Of a stretch of 64,000 bases of DNA, positions 25,692-34,308 are shown piece after piece. The stretch lies in assembly GCF_026167525.1 (NCBI RefSeq), contig NZ_CP110679.1:1116001-1180000 (forward strand). The letters are read 5' to 3'. The position numbers were made by a program, and so were the translations under genes. The notes under the pieces were generated by a model that was not told the DNA's origin, searched no databases, and saw only the letters and a list, made by a program, of their open reading frames with translations. The DNA is from Sphingomonas sp. M1-B02. GTDB taxonomy: Bacteria; Pseudomonadota; Alphaproteobacteria; Sphingomonadales; Sphingomonadaceae. How positions within the stretch are numbered: position 1 is the stretch's first letter; the number at the start of each line of letters is the position of its first letter.

Positions 25692-26795
25692 TTGGTACAG
25701 GAATCCTTGCAGAATTCGACAGAGGGCGCCCCCGTGGTGCTCGACGCGGTCAAGAACGAGCCGCCGCGCCCGACCGAGGATTTGGATGCGGCGCGGCTTG
25801 CGGAATGGATGAAACAGGCGGTCGAAGGGTTCGAGGGGCCGCTGGAAGTACTGCGCTTCGCAGGCGGCCAATCCAACCCGACCTATCAGCTTTCCACCCC
25901 TGGCGAGCGCTATGTGCTGCGGCGCAAGCCCCCCGGTCAGTTGCTGGCATCGGCGCATGCAGTGGACCGGGAATTTCGCGTGATGCATGCACTTTGGCAT
26001 GCCGGCTTCCCCGTGCCCCGTGCCTACGCGCTGTGCGAGGACGAATCGGTGATCGGATCGGTCTTCTATGTGATGGGGATGGTCGACGGACGAATCCTGT
26101 GGGACGGGCGCCTGCCCGATTCCATCCCGGCGGAGCGCCGGGCGATCTACGAGGCCGAAATCGACACGCTCGCCGCGCTGCATCGAATCGATCCGCAAGC
26201 GATCGGACTTTGCGATTACGGGCGGCCCGGCAATTATTTCGGGCGGCAGGTGGCGCGCTGGACCAGACAATATGTCGAATCGGACGGACCACGCTACGCG
26301 GCGATGGACCGGCTGATCGAATGGCTGCCCCAGCGGCTCCCCGCCGACCGCCCCGCCAGAATCGTCCATGGCGATTATCGGCTCGACAATATGGTGCTGC
26401 ACCCCAGCGAGCCGCGCGTGCTGGCGGTGCTGGACTGGGAGCTCTCGACGCTGGGCGATCCGATCGCCGACCTCACTTATCTGCTGATGCATTGGGTAAC
26501 GCCGCCGCACGAGCGCAATTCGCTCGCCGGGCTCAATCTCGCGGCCTTGGGAATACCGACGCTGGACGCGATGCTAGATCGTTATCTCAAGTCATCGGGA
26601 GACACGCTGGGCGCGCCGCTCGAATGGTATCTCGCCTATAACCTTTTCCGATTCGCCGCGATCCTGCATGGCGTGGCGGCGCGCGGACGCGCGGGCAATG
26701 CCAACAATGCCCGCGCCGGGCTCGCCCAGGGTCGCGTCGCGCCGCTGGCAGAGACGGCGTGGCGCTTCGCCGAGAAACTGGGGACGCAGGCGTGA
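25692..26795 (+). CDS. APH-type phosphotransferase, LvaA / ACAD10-11 kinase-like
   Basis: Kinase-fold protein (up to 367 aa) of the aminoglycoside phosphotransferase superfamily. Visible motifs are FAGGQSNPTYQLSTPGERY (nucleotide loop), VLRRKPPG (ATP Lys), VHGDYRLDNMVLHP (catalytic HGDxxxxN) and VLDWELSTLGDPIADLTYL (metal Asp). This subgroup matches the kinase half of mammalian ACAD10/11 and LvaA of Pseudomonas levulinate use, which phosphorylate 4-hydroxyacyl-CoA. The next gene is an acyl-CoA synthetase, and an ACAD11-like dehydrogenase lies at 54845. So a 4-hydroxyacyl-CoA role is likelier than antibiotic resistance. Start is uncertain: TTG at 25692, or GTG about 45 bases later after AGAGGG. 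Confidence 0.85.
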   Translation: MVQESLQNSTEGAPVVLDAVKNEPPRPTEDLDAARLAEWMKQAVEGFEGPLEVLRFAGGQSNPTYQLSTPGERYVLRRKPPGQLLASAHAVDREFRVMHALWHAGFPVPRAYALCEDESVIGSVFYVMGMVDGRILWDGRLPDSIPAERRAIYEAEIDTLAALHRIDPQAIGLCDYGRPGNYFGRQVARWTRQYVESDGPRYAAMDRLIEWLPQRLPADRPARIVHGDYRLDNMVLHPSEPRVLAVLDWELSTLGDPIADLTYLLMHWVTPPHERNSLAGLNLAALGIPTLDAMLDRYLKSSGDTLGAPLEWYLAYNLFRFAAILHGVAARGRAGNANNARAGLAQGRVAPLAETAWRFAEKLGTQA

Positions 26796-28516
26796 CCTGG
26801 CCCGCGCGCAGCATGGCCGAGACGCTGGCGATGCTGACCGCACCCGGCGCACCGTTCGAGACCATGCAAGTCGAAGCGCTGGGTCGCCAGGTGCGCAACT
26901 ATGTGCGGATGCCAAGCAACTTGCGCGCAGTGTTCGACGCCAGCCGCCAATTTGGCGATCGGGACCTGTTGGTGTTCGAAGGCGAAAGGCTGAGCTTCGA
27001 GGCGCATTGGCGGGCGGCGAACGCCTTCGGGCGCGCGCTGGGCGAGCAGTTCGGCGTGCGCAAGGGCGACCGTGTGGCGATCGCGATGCGCAATTATCCC
27101 GAATGGTCGGTGTGCGCCTGGGGGGCGCTGGCGATCGGCGCGGTGGCGGTGCCGCTCAATGCCTGGGAATCGAGCGCCACCCTGGCGCTGCTGCTGCAGG
27201 ATTGCGGCGCGGCGATAGCGGTGGTCGATGCCGAGCGGCTTGCCCGGCTGGAGGAGACGGGGCCCCACACGGCGACGCTGATCGTGGCGCGCGGCACGCC
27301 TGAAGGTACAGTGGCACTGGACAGGCTGATCGGCCCGCGGGCCGACTATGGCGCCTTGCCGGACGCGCCGCTGCCGGATCCCAAGCTCGCCCCCGACGAT
27401 TTGGCGACGATCTTCTACACGTCGGGCACCACCGGCCGTCCCAAGGGTGCCGCGGGGACGCACCGCAACATCCTGACCAATTATGTCAACACAGGCTTCC
27501 GCGCGGCCCGGGCGGCGGTGCGGCGCGGCGGTGCTGTTCCCGCCGGCCCATCGACTGCGCCGCGGCAGATGCTGCTGCCGATGCCCTTCTTCCATGTGAC
27601 CGGATTCCACTCGACGCTGATGCCGGCGATCGCGAACGGATCGACGATCCATCTGATGTACAAATGGGATGCCGCCAAGGCGCTCCAGATCATCGAGCGC
27701 GAGCGGATCAACGCGCTCAACCTGGTGCCCGCGCTGGCGTGGCAATTGTCCGATGCGATCGGCGAGGGTGATTTCGACACGTCGAGCGTCGATACCGCCG
27801 GCTATGGCGGCGCCGCGGCGGCGCCCGAGCTTGCCCAGCGGATGCGCGATGCCTTCCCAAATGCCTGGCCCGGCCAGGGCTATGGCGCGACCGAGACTTC
27901 CTCGCTGGTCGCGGCGAACAGCCATGAGGATATGATGGCCCGCCCCGGCAGCGTCGGCACCGCCGTGCCTTGTTGCGACGTGCGGATCGTCGATGGCGTG
28001 GGCAACGAGGCGCCAGCCGGCGAGAGCGGCGAATTATGGGTGCGCGGGCCCAATATCGTCACCGGCTACTGGAAGATGTCCGACGCGACCGCCGAAAGCT
28101 TCGGCCAGGGCTGGTATCGCACCGGCGATGTCGCGAGAATCGATGCGGAAGGCTTCATCACGATCCTTGATCGCGTGAAGGACATGCTGATCCGCGGCGG
28201 TGAGAACATCTATTGCGTCGAGATCGAGGATTGCCTGGCAAGCCATCCCGACGTGCGCGAGGTTGCGGTGTTCGGTGTCCCGGAGCGCGTGATGGGCGAA
28301 GTGGTTGGAGCCGCCGTATGCCTGCGCGCGGAATCGACCGCCGATCTTGAAACGCTCGCCGATCACGTCCGCGCGCGGCTGGCCTCGCACAAGGTGCCGG
28401 TCGTGATCGACTTCCACGACGCGCCCCTGCCCCGCAACGCCGCGGGCAAGTTGCTCAAGCGCGAAATGAAGGCGGCGCTGATTTCAAAGGGAGAGTCATA
28501 TGGACGAACGATCTGA
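26792..28516 (+). CDS. Acyl-CoA synthetase (AMP-binding enzyme)
   Basis: Activates a carboxylic acid with ATP and CoA (574 aa from the GTG at 26792). The adenylation P-loop FYTSGTTGRPKGAAGTHRN, PFFHVTGFHSTLMPA, GYGATETSS (substrate/AMP motif), YRTGDVARIDAEGFITILDRVKDM and the C-terminal PRNAAGKLLKREM (acyl-adenylate Lys) are all present. The GTG overlaps the kinase stop (GTGA); an ATG at residue 8 of this frame is the alternative. In the levulinate pathway an acyl-CoA synthetase also accompanies the kinase. It provides the entry to CoA chemistry for acids formed in this island. Confidence 0.93.
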   Translation: MTWPARSMAETLAMLTAPGAPFETMQVEALGRQVRNYVRMPSNLRAVFDASRQFGDRDLLVFEGERLSFEAHWRAANAFGRALGEQFGVRKGDRVAIAMRNYPEWSVCAWGALAIGAVAVPLNAWESSATLALLLQDCGAAIAVVDAERLARLEETGPHTATLIVARGTPEGTVALDRLIGPRADYGALPDAPLPDPKLAPDDLATIFYTSGTTGRPKGAAGTHRNILTNYVNTGFRAARAAVRRGGAVPAGPSTAPRQMLLPMPFFHVTGFHSTLMPAIANGSTIHLMYKWDAAKALQIIERERINALNLVPALAWQLSDAIGEGDFDTSSVDTAGYGGAAAAPELAQRMRDAFPNAWPGQGYGATETSSLVAANSHEDMMARPGSVGTAVPCCDVRIVDGVGNEAPAGESGELWVRGPNIVTGYWKMSDATAESFGQGWYRTGDVARIDAEGFITILDRVKDMLIRGGENIYCVEIEDCLASHPDVREVAVFGVPERVMGEVVGAAVCLRAESTADLETLADHVRARLASHKVPVVIDFHDAPLPRNAAGKLLKREMKAALISKGESYGRTI

Positions 28517-28904
28517 GGCGGCGCTGGCGGCAGGCGAGCGGCTGTTCCACACGGTGGAGCATGGCGACCTAGCGGAGCTGCGCGAGATTTTCACCGAAGG
28601 CGCGATGGTGTGGCACAACACCGACGAGAAACTGACCGACGTCGAGACGACCATCCGCAATCTCGAGAAGATCCGCTCCGGCGCCAAGGTCTTCCACTAC
28701 ACCGACATCAAGCGCGAGCCGACGCCGAGCGGCTTCGTCCAGCAGCATCTGCTGATCGTCGAGATGGAAGACGGGCGCAGCATGCGCGATCTGGCCTGCT
28801 GCATCTGCCGCGTCGAAGGCGGACGGATCGCGCACATGGACGCCTATCACGATTCCGCAGTGGTCAACGGCATGGCGCACCGCAAGGCGGCCGACGGCGA
28901 ATGA
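28500..28904 (+). CDS. SnoaL-like / NTF2-fold protein 1
   Basis: 134-residue soluble protein of the NTF2-like (SnoaL, ketosteroid isomerase-like) superfamily. It begins with a helical ERLFHTVEHGDLAELREIFTEGAMVWHN and continues with the curved sheet ending in RDLACCICRVEGGRIAHMDAYHDS. The 'G.I..MDAY.D' end is typical of SnoaL-like polyketide cyclase-type proteins. AAAGGGAGAG lies upstream, and the start overlaps the synthetase gene by 17 bases. Possible roles are isomerase, dehydratase or lactone handling; catalytic residues cannot be fixed from sequence. A second member lies at 33892. Confidence 0.8.
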   Translation: MDERSEAALAAGERLFHTVEHGDLAELREIFTEGAMVWHNTDEKLTDVETTIRNLEKIRSGAKVFHYTDIKREPTPSGFVQQHLLIVEMEDGRSMRDLACCICRVEGGRIAHMDAYHDSAVVNGMAHRKAADGE

Positions 28905-28918
28905 AATAATATAGCCAG

Positions 28919-28949
28919 CCGGGGGGAGCCCCTCCCCGGCCAGGCTTTT
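28919..28949. terminator. GC hairpin with T-run between convergent genes
   Basis: CCGGGGGGAG pairs with CTCCCCGG (with two unpaired G) around CCC and is followed by CAGGCTTTT. It lies in the 59-base gap between the SnoaL gene and the convergent ThDP enzyme gene and fits a terminator for the plus-strand operon. Confidence 0.55.
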
Positions 28950-28963
28950 GGGCGACCGAGGGG

Positions 28964-30700
28964 TTAGGCGGGGCGCTTCGGAATGTTCGCGTAATAGGGG
29001 ATCGGCACGCCGTCCGCCCCGCTGACATCGCCGACCATCATCCGGGTCCGCGGATGCATCACGGCGGCGTCGATGATCAGGTTGATCAGTCGCGGCTCGC
29101 CCGAAGCGAACGCCTCGCGCACCGCAGGCTCGATATCCTCATAGCGATCAACTCGCACCGATTGGACGCCGAAGCCCTCGCCGACGGTCTCGTATTTGGT
29201 CTCTTCGAGCGCGACGATCACTTCGCGGTTCTTGCCGTAGAGCAAATTCTGCGCGTTACGCGACATGCCCCATTCGGCATTGTTCAGCACGACTGTGACG
29301 ATCGGCAGTTTGTGCCGCACCATCGTGTCAAGTTCCTGGATGTTGAAGCCCGCGCCGCCATCGCCAGCAAAGCAGACCACCGGCCGATCCGGGTTCGCGC
29401 GCGCCGCGCCGATCGCGAAGCCGGGGGAGATGCCCAGGCAGCCGAGATAACCGCAGCGGAGATGCTGGCCCGCACCTGGGGAGCGAACCAGATCGCCCAC
29501 CCAATTGCCCGCCTCGCCGCCATCGGCGACCACGGCGGTGCCCGCGGGAAGCGCGTCCATCACGGCGGCCACGGCATGGCCGGGATGGATCTTGCCCGGG
29601 CGGGTGTTCCACGGCTCGTCGGCGAAGGCCTTGCGCGCGTTGCTGCGGAAGCCGCGCAGCTTGGCGGCCCATTCCTCGCGCTTGGGCCAGGTCTCGCCCT
29701 CGGCCGCGGCAATCAGTGCGTCGAGCGTCGCGCCGGCATCGGCGACGATCGGCAGATCGGCCATGCGCACGCGGCCGATCTCTTCCGGATTGGCCTCGAT
29801 CTGCGCGACGAATGCCTTGGGGGGAACGATCGCTCCCATTGCGCCACCCAGGAACATGCCCATGCGCACGCCGACGAGCAGCACGGCATCGGCCGGCGTG
29901 CCCGATCCGGCCGCCGCGCCCAGGCTGGCGGCAGGACCGCCATAATAAGGATGATCGTCGGGGAGCACGCCCAGCGCCTTCTGGCCGGCGATCACCGGCA
30001 CGCCGACCAGCTCGGCCAGCCGCCGCAGCCGATCGCCCGAATCGGTCAACATCGCGCCGCCGCCGGCGATGATCACCGGGCGCTCGGCCTTGCGGAACAT
30101 TTCGATAACGCCGGCAACTGCATCGGCGGGCGGTGCGGCTGCGGCAGGCCGCTTCCAGGTCGAAACGTCGGGCACGGCCTCTTCGGTCGGCCAGAACATG
30201 ACGTCGATGGGAATTTCGAGGAAGACAGGGCCGGGCGCGCCGCTCAGTGCGATCTCGCCGGCGCGGCGAACATATTCCACGATGCGGCCAGGCTCGGCGA
30301 CGCGCTGCGCCCATTTCGTCACGGGTCGGGCCATCGCGACAGCGTCGAAGCCGCCCTGCAGCGTATTGCCCTCCGCCTCGCGGATCGGCGCGGCACCCGC
30401 TATGAACAGGGTCGGGATGCGATCAAGATAGGCATTGGTAATCGCGGTCAGCGCATTGGTAAAGCCGGGGCCGGCGGTGATTGCGCAGACTCCGAGCTTG
30501 CCGTTCGAGGCGCGGGCATAAGCATCGGCGGCATGGCCAGCAGAAGCCTCATGCCGCGTGTCAGTCAGCCGGATGCCGAACTCCTCGCAGGCCATGAACA
30601 GGGGATCGAGGTGGCTGCCATGCAGCGCGAAGACTTCTTCAACACCGAGCCCCGCCAAGGCCGCGGCGACCAGTTCGCCCGCAGCGCGCTTCTTCGTCAT
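28964..30700 (-). CDS. Thiamine diphosphate-dependent lyase/decarboxylase (acetolactate synthase-like)
   Basis: ThDP enzyme of the acetolactate synthase / benzoylformate decarboxylase / 2-hydroxyacyl-CoA lyase superfamily (578 aa). The ThDP-activating Glu lies in DTRHEASAGHAADAYAR (about residue 50). The central domain has PVIIAGGGAMLTDSGD, and the ThDP/Mg motif is FAGDGGAGFNIQELDTM with VVLNNAEWGM. No small regulatory subunit gene is nearby, so it is unlikely to be biosynthetic acetolactate synthase. In this CoA-rich island a 2-hydroxyacyl-CoA lyase or carboligase/decarboxylase role is likelier. GGAGAGG supports the start. It diverges from the MFS gene across an island operator. Confidence 0.85.
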   Translation of the reverse strand: MTKKRAAGELVAAALAGLGVEEVFALHGSHLDPLFMACEEFGIRLTDTRHEASAGHAADAYARASNGKLGVCAITAGPGFTNALTAITNAYLDRIPTLFIAGAAPIREAEGNTLQGGFDAVAMARPVTKWAQRVAEPGRIVEYVRRAGEIALSGAPGPVFLEIPIDVMFWPTEEAVPDVSTWKRPAAAAPPADAVAGVIEMFRKAERPVIIAGGGAMLTDSGDRLRRLAELVGVPVIAGQKALGVLPDDHPYYGGPAASLGAAAGSGTPADAVLLVGVRMGMFLGGAMGAIVPPKAFVAQIEANPEEIGRVRMADLPIVADAGATLDALIAAAEGETWPKREEWAAKLRGFRSNARKAFADEPWNTRPGKIHPGHAVAAVMDALPAGTAVVADGGEAGNWVGDLVRSPGAGQHLRCGYLGCLGISPGFAIGAARANPDRPVVCFAGDGGAGFNIQELDTMVRHKLPIVTVVLNNAEWGMSRNAQNLLYGKNREVIVALEETKYETVGEGFGVQSVRVDRYEDIEPAVREAFASGEPRLINLIIDAAVMHPRTRMMVGDVSGADGVPIPYYANIPKRPA

Positions 30701-30766
30701 GCACCTCTCCGTTCACGCTTGTTGCGATGCGCATGTCGTATGCGGCGCCTGTGCGCAACGCAAGGT

Positions 30767-30875
30767 TATTGTATGCAATTCCGGCAGCAGGATCCCGCGC
30801 CTTGTGATATCGTTGATGAAGGAATGGCACTGATCGCCCTAGCTTTCGACGAAATCTGTGGCATGTGCATGCAGA
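30767..30875. promoter_or_regulatory. Island operator pair
   Basis: ATTGTATGCAAT at 30767-30778 matches 11 of 12 and is almost perfectly symmetric. TGTGCATGCAGA at 30864-30875 keeps the 8-bp palindrome TGCATGCA (8 of 12). They lie between the divergent ThDP enzyme and MFS genes, one near each start. Confidence 0.65.
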
Positions 30876-30908
30876 TTGCGGCGATCAATGGCGCAGTGAG
30901 GAGGGGTG

Positions 30909-32240
30909 ATGTCGGAGTCGGATCCGGGCGCGGGTTTCGAGCAGCCTTATCCGCCGCTGCCCTACGCCTATTTCAGCGTCGGCATCCTCATGCTGGCTTA
31001 TGTCTTCGCCTTCGTCGATCGGATGGCGCTGAGCCTGGTGGTCGATCCGATCCGCACCGATCTGGGGCTGAACGACACTCAGGTCAGCGCGCTGGCCGGG
31101 CTGGCCTTTGTGGTCTGCTACGTCCTCTTCTCCTTCCCATTCGGCCGCTGGGTTGACCGCAATGCCCGCCCCCCTGCGCTCACCTTGGGCATCGGTGTGT
31201 GGAGCCTGGCGATGGTTGGATGCGGCTTGGCCACGAACTTCTGGCAGCTCTTCGTCGGGCGCATGCTGGTCGGCGTGGGCGAAGCGGCCGTAAACCCCGT
31301 CGCCTATTCGTCGATACCGGACAGCTTCCCGCCGCAGCGGCGCAGCTTCGCCATGGCGATCTTCGCGACGGGATCGACAATCGGCGGCGGGCTGGGCGTC
31401 TATCTGGGCAGCCTGTTGCTCGAGTGGGCAGCACGGACACAGCCCGTGCTGCCGCTGGTGGGGCAACTGGCGCCGTGGCAAGTGCTGTTCATCGGGCTCG
31501 GCTTGCCCGGATTGCTCGTCGCCTTGCTCGTCCACCTCGCGCTGCGCGATCCGCCGCGCCGGGTGGCGGGCGCCGCGCCCGCCAGCTCGCGTGATGTGGC
31601 GGCATATTTCGGCGAAAATCGCCGATTGTTCACGCTGATCTTCCTGGGCTTTGCCGGCTTCGCGATCAGCAATTATGCCTTCACGGTATGGGGCCCGACC
31701 TATTTCATGCGCGTGCATCAGCTGAGCATCGCTGATGTCGGCATCTTGATGGGTGGCGGCTTCGTCATCTTCGGGAGCAGCGGCGCGCTGGTCGGCGGCA
31801 TGTGGGCAGACCGGGTGCAGAAGGCTGGGCATCGAGAGGCGCCGATTCGCGTGGCGCTCTATATCGCCTGGATCCAGCTGCCCTTCTTCCTGGGCGCCTA
31901 TCTAGTTCCTGACGCCACGCTCGCGGTCATCCTGTTCTGCTGCGGCATGTTTACCGCAAGCATGATCGGCGGACTGCAGGGCGCTATGGTGCAGGTGCTG
32001 ACGCCGAACCGAATGCGCGGGCAGGCCGGCGCCATCTACCTCACTGTGGTCAATGTCCTTGGCTTGGGACTTGCGCCGATCGCAACTGCGGCAATGACCG
32101 ACTATGTGTTCGGCGGGCCGGCGGAGATAGGCAAATCCCTTGCCGCGACCAGCGCGATCGCGTTGAGCCTGGCTTCGCTGCTGATCATCCTTGGCATGAA
32201 GCAGGCGCGGAGGCGAGCCGAGGCAGTCCTCGATGCATAA
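30909..32240 (+). CDS. MFS transporter, spinster-like, paralog 2 of 3
   Basis: Inner membrane carrier (443 aa, 12 predicted helices), clearly paralogous to the protein at 17024. Shared text includes VDRMALSLVVDPIRTDLGLN, FPFGRWVDRNARPP, GVGEAAVNPVAYSSIPDSF and PPQRRSFAMAIFATGSTIG. The ATG at 30909 after GAGGAGGGG is preferred to the GTG three bases earlier. It diverges from the ThDP enzyme and is followed, after an operator pair, by the second monooxygenase operon. Different paralogs may import related compounds or export intermediates. Confidence 0.9.
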   Translation: MSESDPGAGFEQPYPPLPYAYFSVGILMLAYVFAFVDRMALSLVVDPIRTDLGLNDTQVSALAGLAFVVCYVLFSFPFGRWVDRNARPPALTLGIGVWSLAMVGCGLATNFWQLFVGRMLVGVGEAAVNPVAYSSIPDSFPPQRRSFAMAIFATGSTIGGGLGVYLGSLLLEWAARTQPVLPLVGQLAPWQVLFIGLGLPGLLVALLVHLALRDPPRRVAGAAPASSRDVAAYFGENRRLFTLIFLGFAGFAISNYAFTVWGPTYFMRVHQLSIADVGILMGGGFVIFGSSGALVGGMWADRVQKAGHREAPIRVALYIAWIQLPFFLGAYLVPDATLAVILFCCGMFTASMIGGLQGAMVQVLTPNRMRGQAGAIYLTVVNVLGLGLAPIATAAMTDYVFGGPAEIGKSLAATSAIALSLASLLIILGMKQARRRAEAVLDA

Positions 32241-32251
32241 GCGGATTCTAA

Positions 32252-32315
32252 ATTGCATGCATGAGCGCAGAATTTCCCTCAATTGTCGCGATAATATGCG
32301 CTGATTGGATACAAT
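32252..32315. promoter_or_regulatory. Island operator pair before monooxygenase 2
   Basis: ATTGCATGCATG (32252-32263) and ATTGGATACAAT (32304-32315), each 10 of 12, lie 52 bases apart start to start, five helical turns. They are upstream of the five-gene operon that starts near 32391. Confidence 0.65.
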
Positions 32316-32390
32316 ATTGCCAGGTTGCGGCAGTTGGGTTAGAGGTCCGGAAACTAGCGCCGGGGAATGTGCGCAAGGAGAGTGGATCGG

Positions 32391-33878
32391 GTGGACGACG
32401 TCTCGGAAAGCGCAGCCTCATCGCATTCGGCAGGCAAGGAGCCGATCCGCGCCGCAGTGATCGGCGCCGGGATGGCCGGCATTCTTTCCGCGATCAAGCT
32501 GAATGAGCGCGGCATCGATGTCGTCGTCTTCGAAAAGGGCGACCGCGTCGGCGGGACCTGGCGTGAAAATACTTACCCGGGACTGGCCTGCGACGTCGCG
32601 GCGCATTGGTACACCTATTCCTTCGCGCGAAATCCCGAGTGGGACAGCCTGATGGCGCCTGGCCCCAAGATCCGCGAATATTTCGAAGGCGTCGCGCGTG
32701 ATCGAGGCGTTCTCCCCCGCATCCGTTTCGGCCAAGAGGTCGTGCGGCTGGATTATGAGGGGCCCGGCTGGCGCCTCGCCACCGCGACCGGGCACGAGGA
32801 CCGCTTCGATGTCGTCATCGTCGCGACCGGCGTACTTCACCATCCGAACGTCCCGCATTTCGACGGTGTCGAGACATTCAACGGCGCTGTCTTCCACTCG
32901 GCGCGCTGGGATCATTCCGTCGCGCTCGACGGCAAACGCATCGGCGTGGTCGGCACAGGATCGACTGCTGCGCAATTGGTCACCGCTTTGGTGCCGAGGG
33001 CCTCGCGTTTCTCCCTGTTCCAGCGCACCCCGCAATGGGTCATGCACCGGCCCAACCCCGCCTATACGGAAGCGGAAAAGGCCGCATTCCGCGCCGATCC
33101 CGCAACGCTGGACAGCCTAGTGCAGGAACTGCGCACCCGCACGGTCGAAGGCTATGCGACCGCGGTGATTGATCAGGATTCGCCGCAGCTGGCGGCGATC
33201 GAGCACCTGTGCCAGGAGAATCTCGAAAAGGTGCGCAATCCCGAATTGCGGCGCAAGCTGACTCCCGATTATCGAGCGGCGTGCAAGCGGCTGGTTATGT
33301 CCGACGGCTTTTATGAGGCGATCCAGCAGCCGAACGCCGAGCTGGTGACATCACGCATCGATAGGATCGAGCCCGAGGGCGTGCGAACCGCCGATGGCGC
33401 GCTGCACGAGCTCGACGTGCTGGTGCTCTCCACCGGCTTCCAGGTCGATCGCTTCATCCGCCCAACCAAGGTGATCGGGCGCGGTGGCCGCGACCTCGAC
33501 GATGCCTGGGCCGATGGCCCAGAGGCTTATATTTCTGTGTCGGTGCCCGACTTTCCCAATCTCTTTTTGGTCAACGGGCCGGGCAGTCCGTTCGGCAACT
33601 TCTCGGCAATCGAGACGTCCGAGTTTCAGGCGGGCTATGTCATGCAGCTTATCGACGGCCTAATCCGCGGCGACTACCGTGAAGTGAGCGTCACCCACGA
33701 AGCGCTACGCCGCTTCGAGGACGAGCGGCAGGAGGCCGGACGCAACACCGTTTGGGTGACCGGCTGCGACAGCTGGTACCTGGACAAGAAGGGCGTCCCG
33801 ACCTCCTGGACCTTCTCCTACGATCGCTTCGTCCAGGAAATGGCCGCCCCCCGCATGCAGGATTTCGAGACGCAGTGA
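32391..33878 (+). CDS. Baeyer-Villiger-type flavin monooxygenase 2
   Basis: FAD/NADPH monooxygenase (about 495 aa) without the long N-terminal extension of the enzyme at 11893. It has the FAD motif VIGAGMAGILSAIKLNERGI, VGGTWRENTYPGLACDVAAHWY, the BVMO fingerprint FNGAVFHSARWDHSV and the NADPH motif VVGTGSTAAQLVTAL. The start is uncertain: GTG at 32391, 10 bases after AAGGAG, is chosen; an ATG at 32367 is in frame. First gene of an operon with a SnoaL-like protein and an oxo-acid dehydrogenase E1. Two dissimilar BVMOs in one island suggest two successive or alternative ketone oxygenations. Confidence 0.9.
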   Translation: MDDVSESAASSHSAGKEPIRAAVIGAGMAGILSAIKLNERGIDVVVFEKGDRVGGTWRENTYPGLACDVAAHWYTYSFARNPEWDSLMAPGPKIREYFEGVARDRGVLPRIRFGQEVVRLDYEGPGWRLATATGHEDRFDVVIVATGVLHHPNVPHFDGVETFNGAVFHSARWDHSVALDGKRIGVVGTGSTAAQLVTALVPRASRFSLFQRTPQWVMHRPNPAYTEAEKAAFRADPATLDSLVQELRTRTVEGYATAVIDQDSPQLAAIEHLCQENLEKVRNPELRRKLTPDYRAACKRLVMSDGFYEAIQQPNAELVTSRIDRIEPEGVRTADGALHELDVLVLSTGFQVDRFIRPTKVIGRGGRDLDDAWADGPEAYISVSVPDFPNLFLVNGPGSPFGNFSAIETSEFQAGYVMQLIDGLIRGDYREVSVTHEALRRFEDERQEAGRNTVWVTGCDSWYLDKKGVPTSWTFSYDRFVQEMAAPRMQDFETQ

Positions 33879-33891
33879 CCTGGAGAAACTG

Positions 33892-34287
33892 ATGATCAGC
33901 CGCGACCAAATTGAAGCCGCTCTCCGCAATCTGAACGCCGCGGAGAATGACCGCATCAACACTACGGTGGAGGCGACCAGCGCCCGCATCGACGAGATTA
34001 TGGCGCCCGATGTCGAGGGCTGGCGCAACGGCGTGCATGTCCCCAGCCGCGCGAGCGAGCGTGAAGTCGAGCAAAAGGCGTTCGGAGCCCTTGTGGACTA
34101 CAACCGCCAGTTCGAGCTGATGATCATCGAGGCGCCGCTTGCGTGCATCACCTGGACGATCCGCGGGACCTTCCAGGGACAGCAGATCGCCGCTTCGGGC
34201 TGCTCAAATTTCGAGTTCAACGGCGAGGGCCGCGTCCAGCGCTACTGGATGTATTTCAATCCGGCGGACTTCACCTACCGCTCGTAA
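33892..34287 (+). CDS. SnoaL-like / NTF2-fold protein 2
   Basis: 131-residue protein of the NTF2-like fold: an N-terminal helix (SRDQIEAALRNLNAAENDRI), the central IDEIMAPDVEGWRNGVHVPSR, and strands ending in FNGEGRVQRYWMYFNPADF. It is little like the SnoaL protein at 28500 beyond the fold. It sits 13 bases after the monooxygenase gene and before the lipoyl protein, in the same operon. It could act on the ester or lactone made by the monooxygenase, by analogy with polyketide cyclases, but no catalytic residue is proven. Confidence 0.75.
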   Translation: MISRDQIEAALRNLNAAENDRINTTVEATSARIDEIMAPDVEGWRNGVHVPSRASEREVEQKAFGALVDYNRQFELMIIEAPLACITWTIRGTFQGQQIAASGCSNFEFNGEGRVQRYWMYFNPADFTYRS

Positions 34288-34308
34288 GCAATTGATCGGA
34301 GTCTCGTT

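Noticed and set aside
25692..26795. Aminoglycoside resistance kinase
   Set aside because: The fold is APH-like, but context with acyl-CoA synthetase and an ACAD11-type dehydrogenase and the motif style point to acyl-CoA metabolism.
29054..31156. 700-codon plus-strand frame spanning the ThDP enzyme and the start of an MFS gene
   Set aside because: It crosses an operator region and two real genes; composition is antisense-like and there is no ribosome site.
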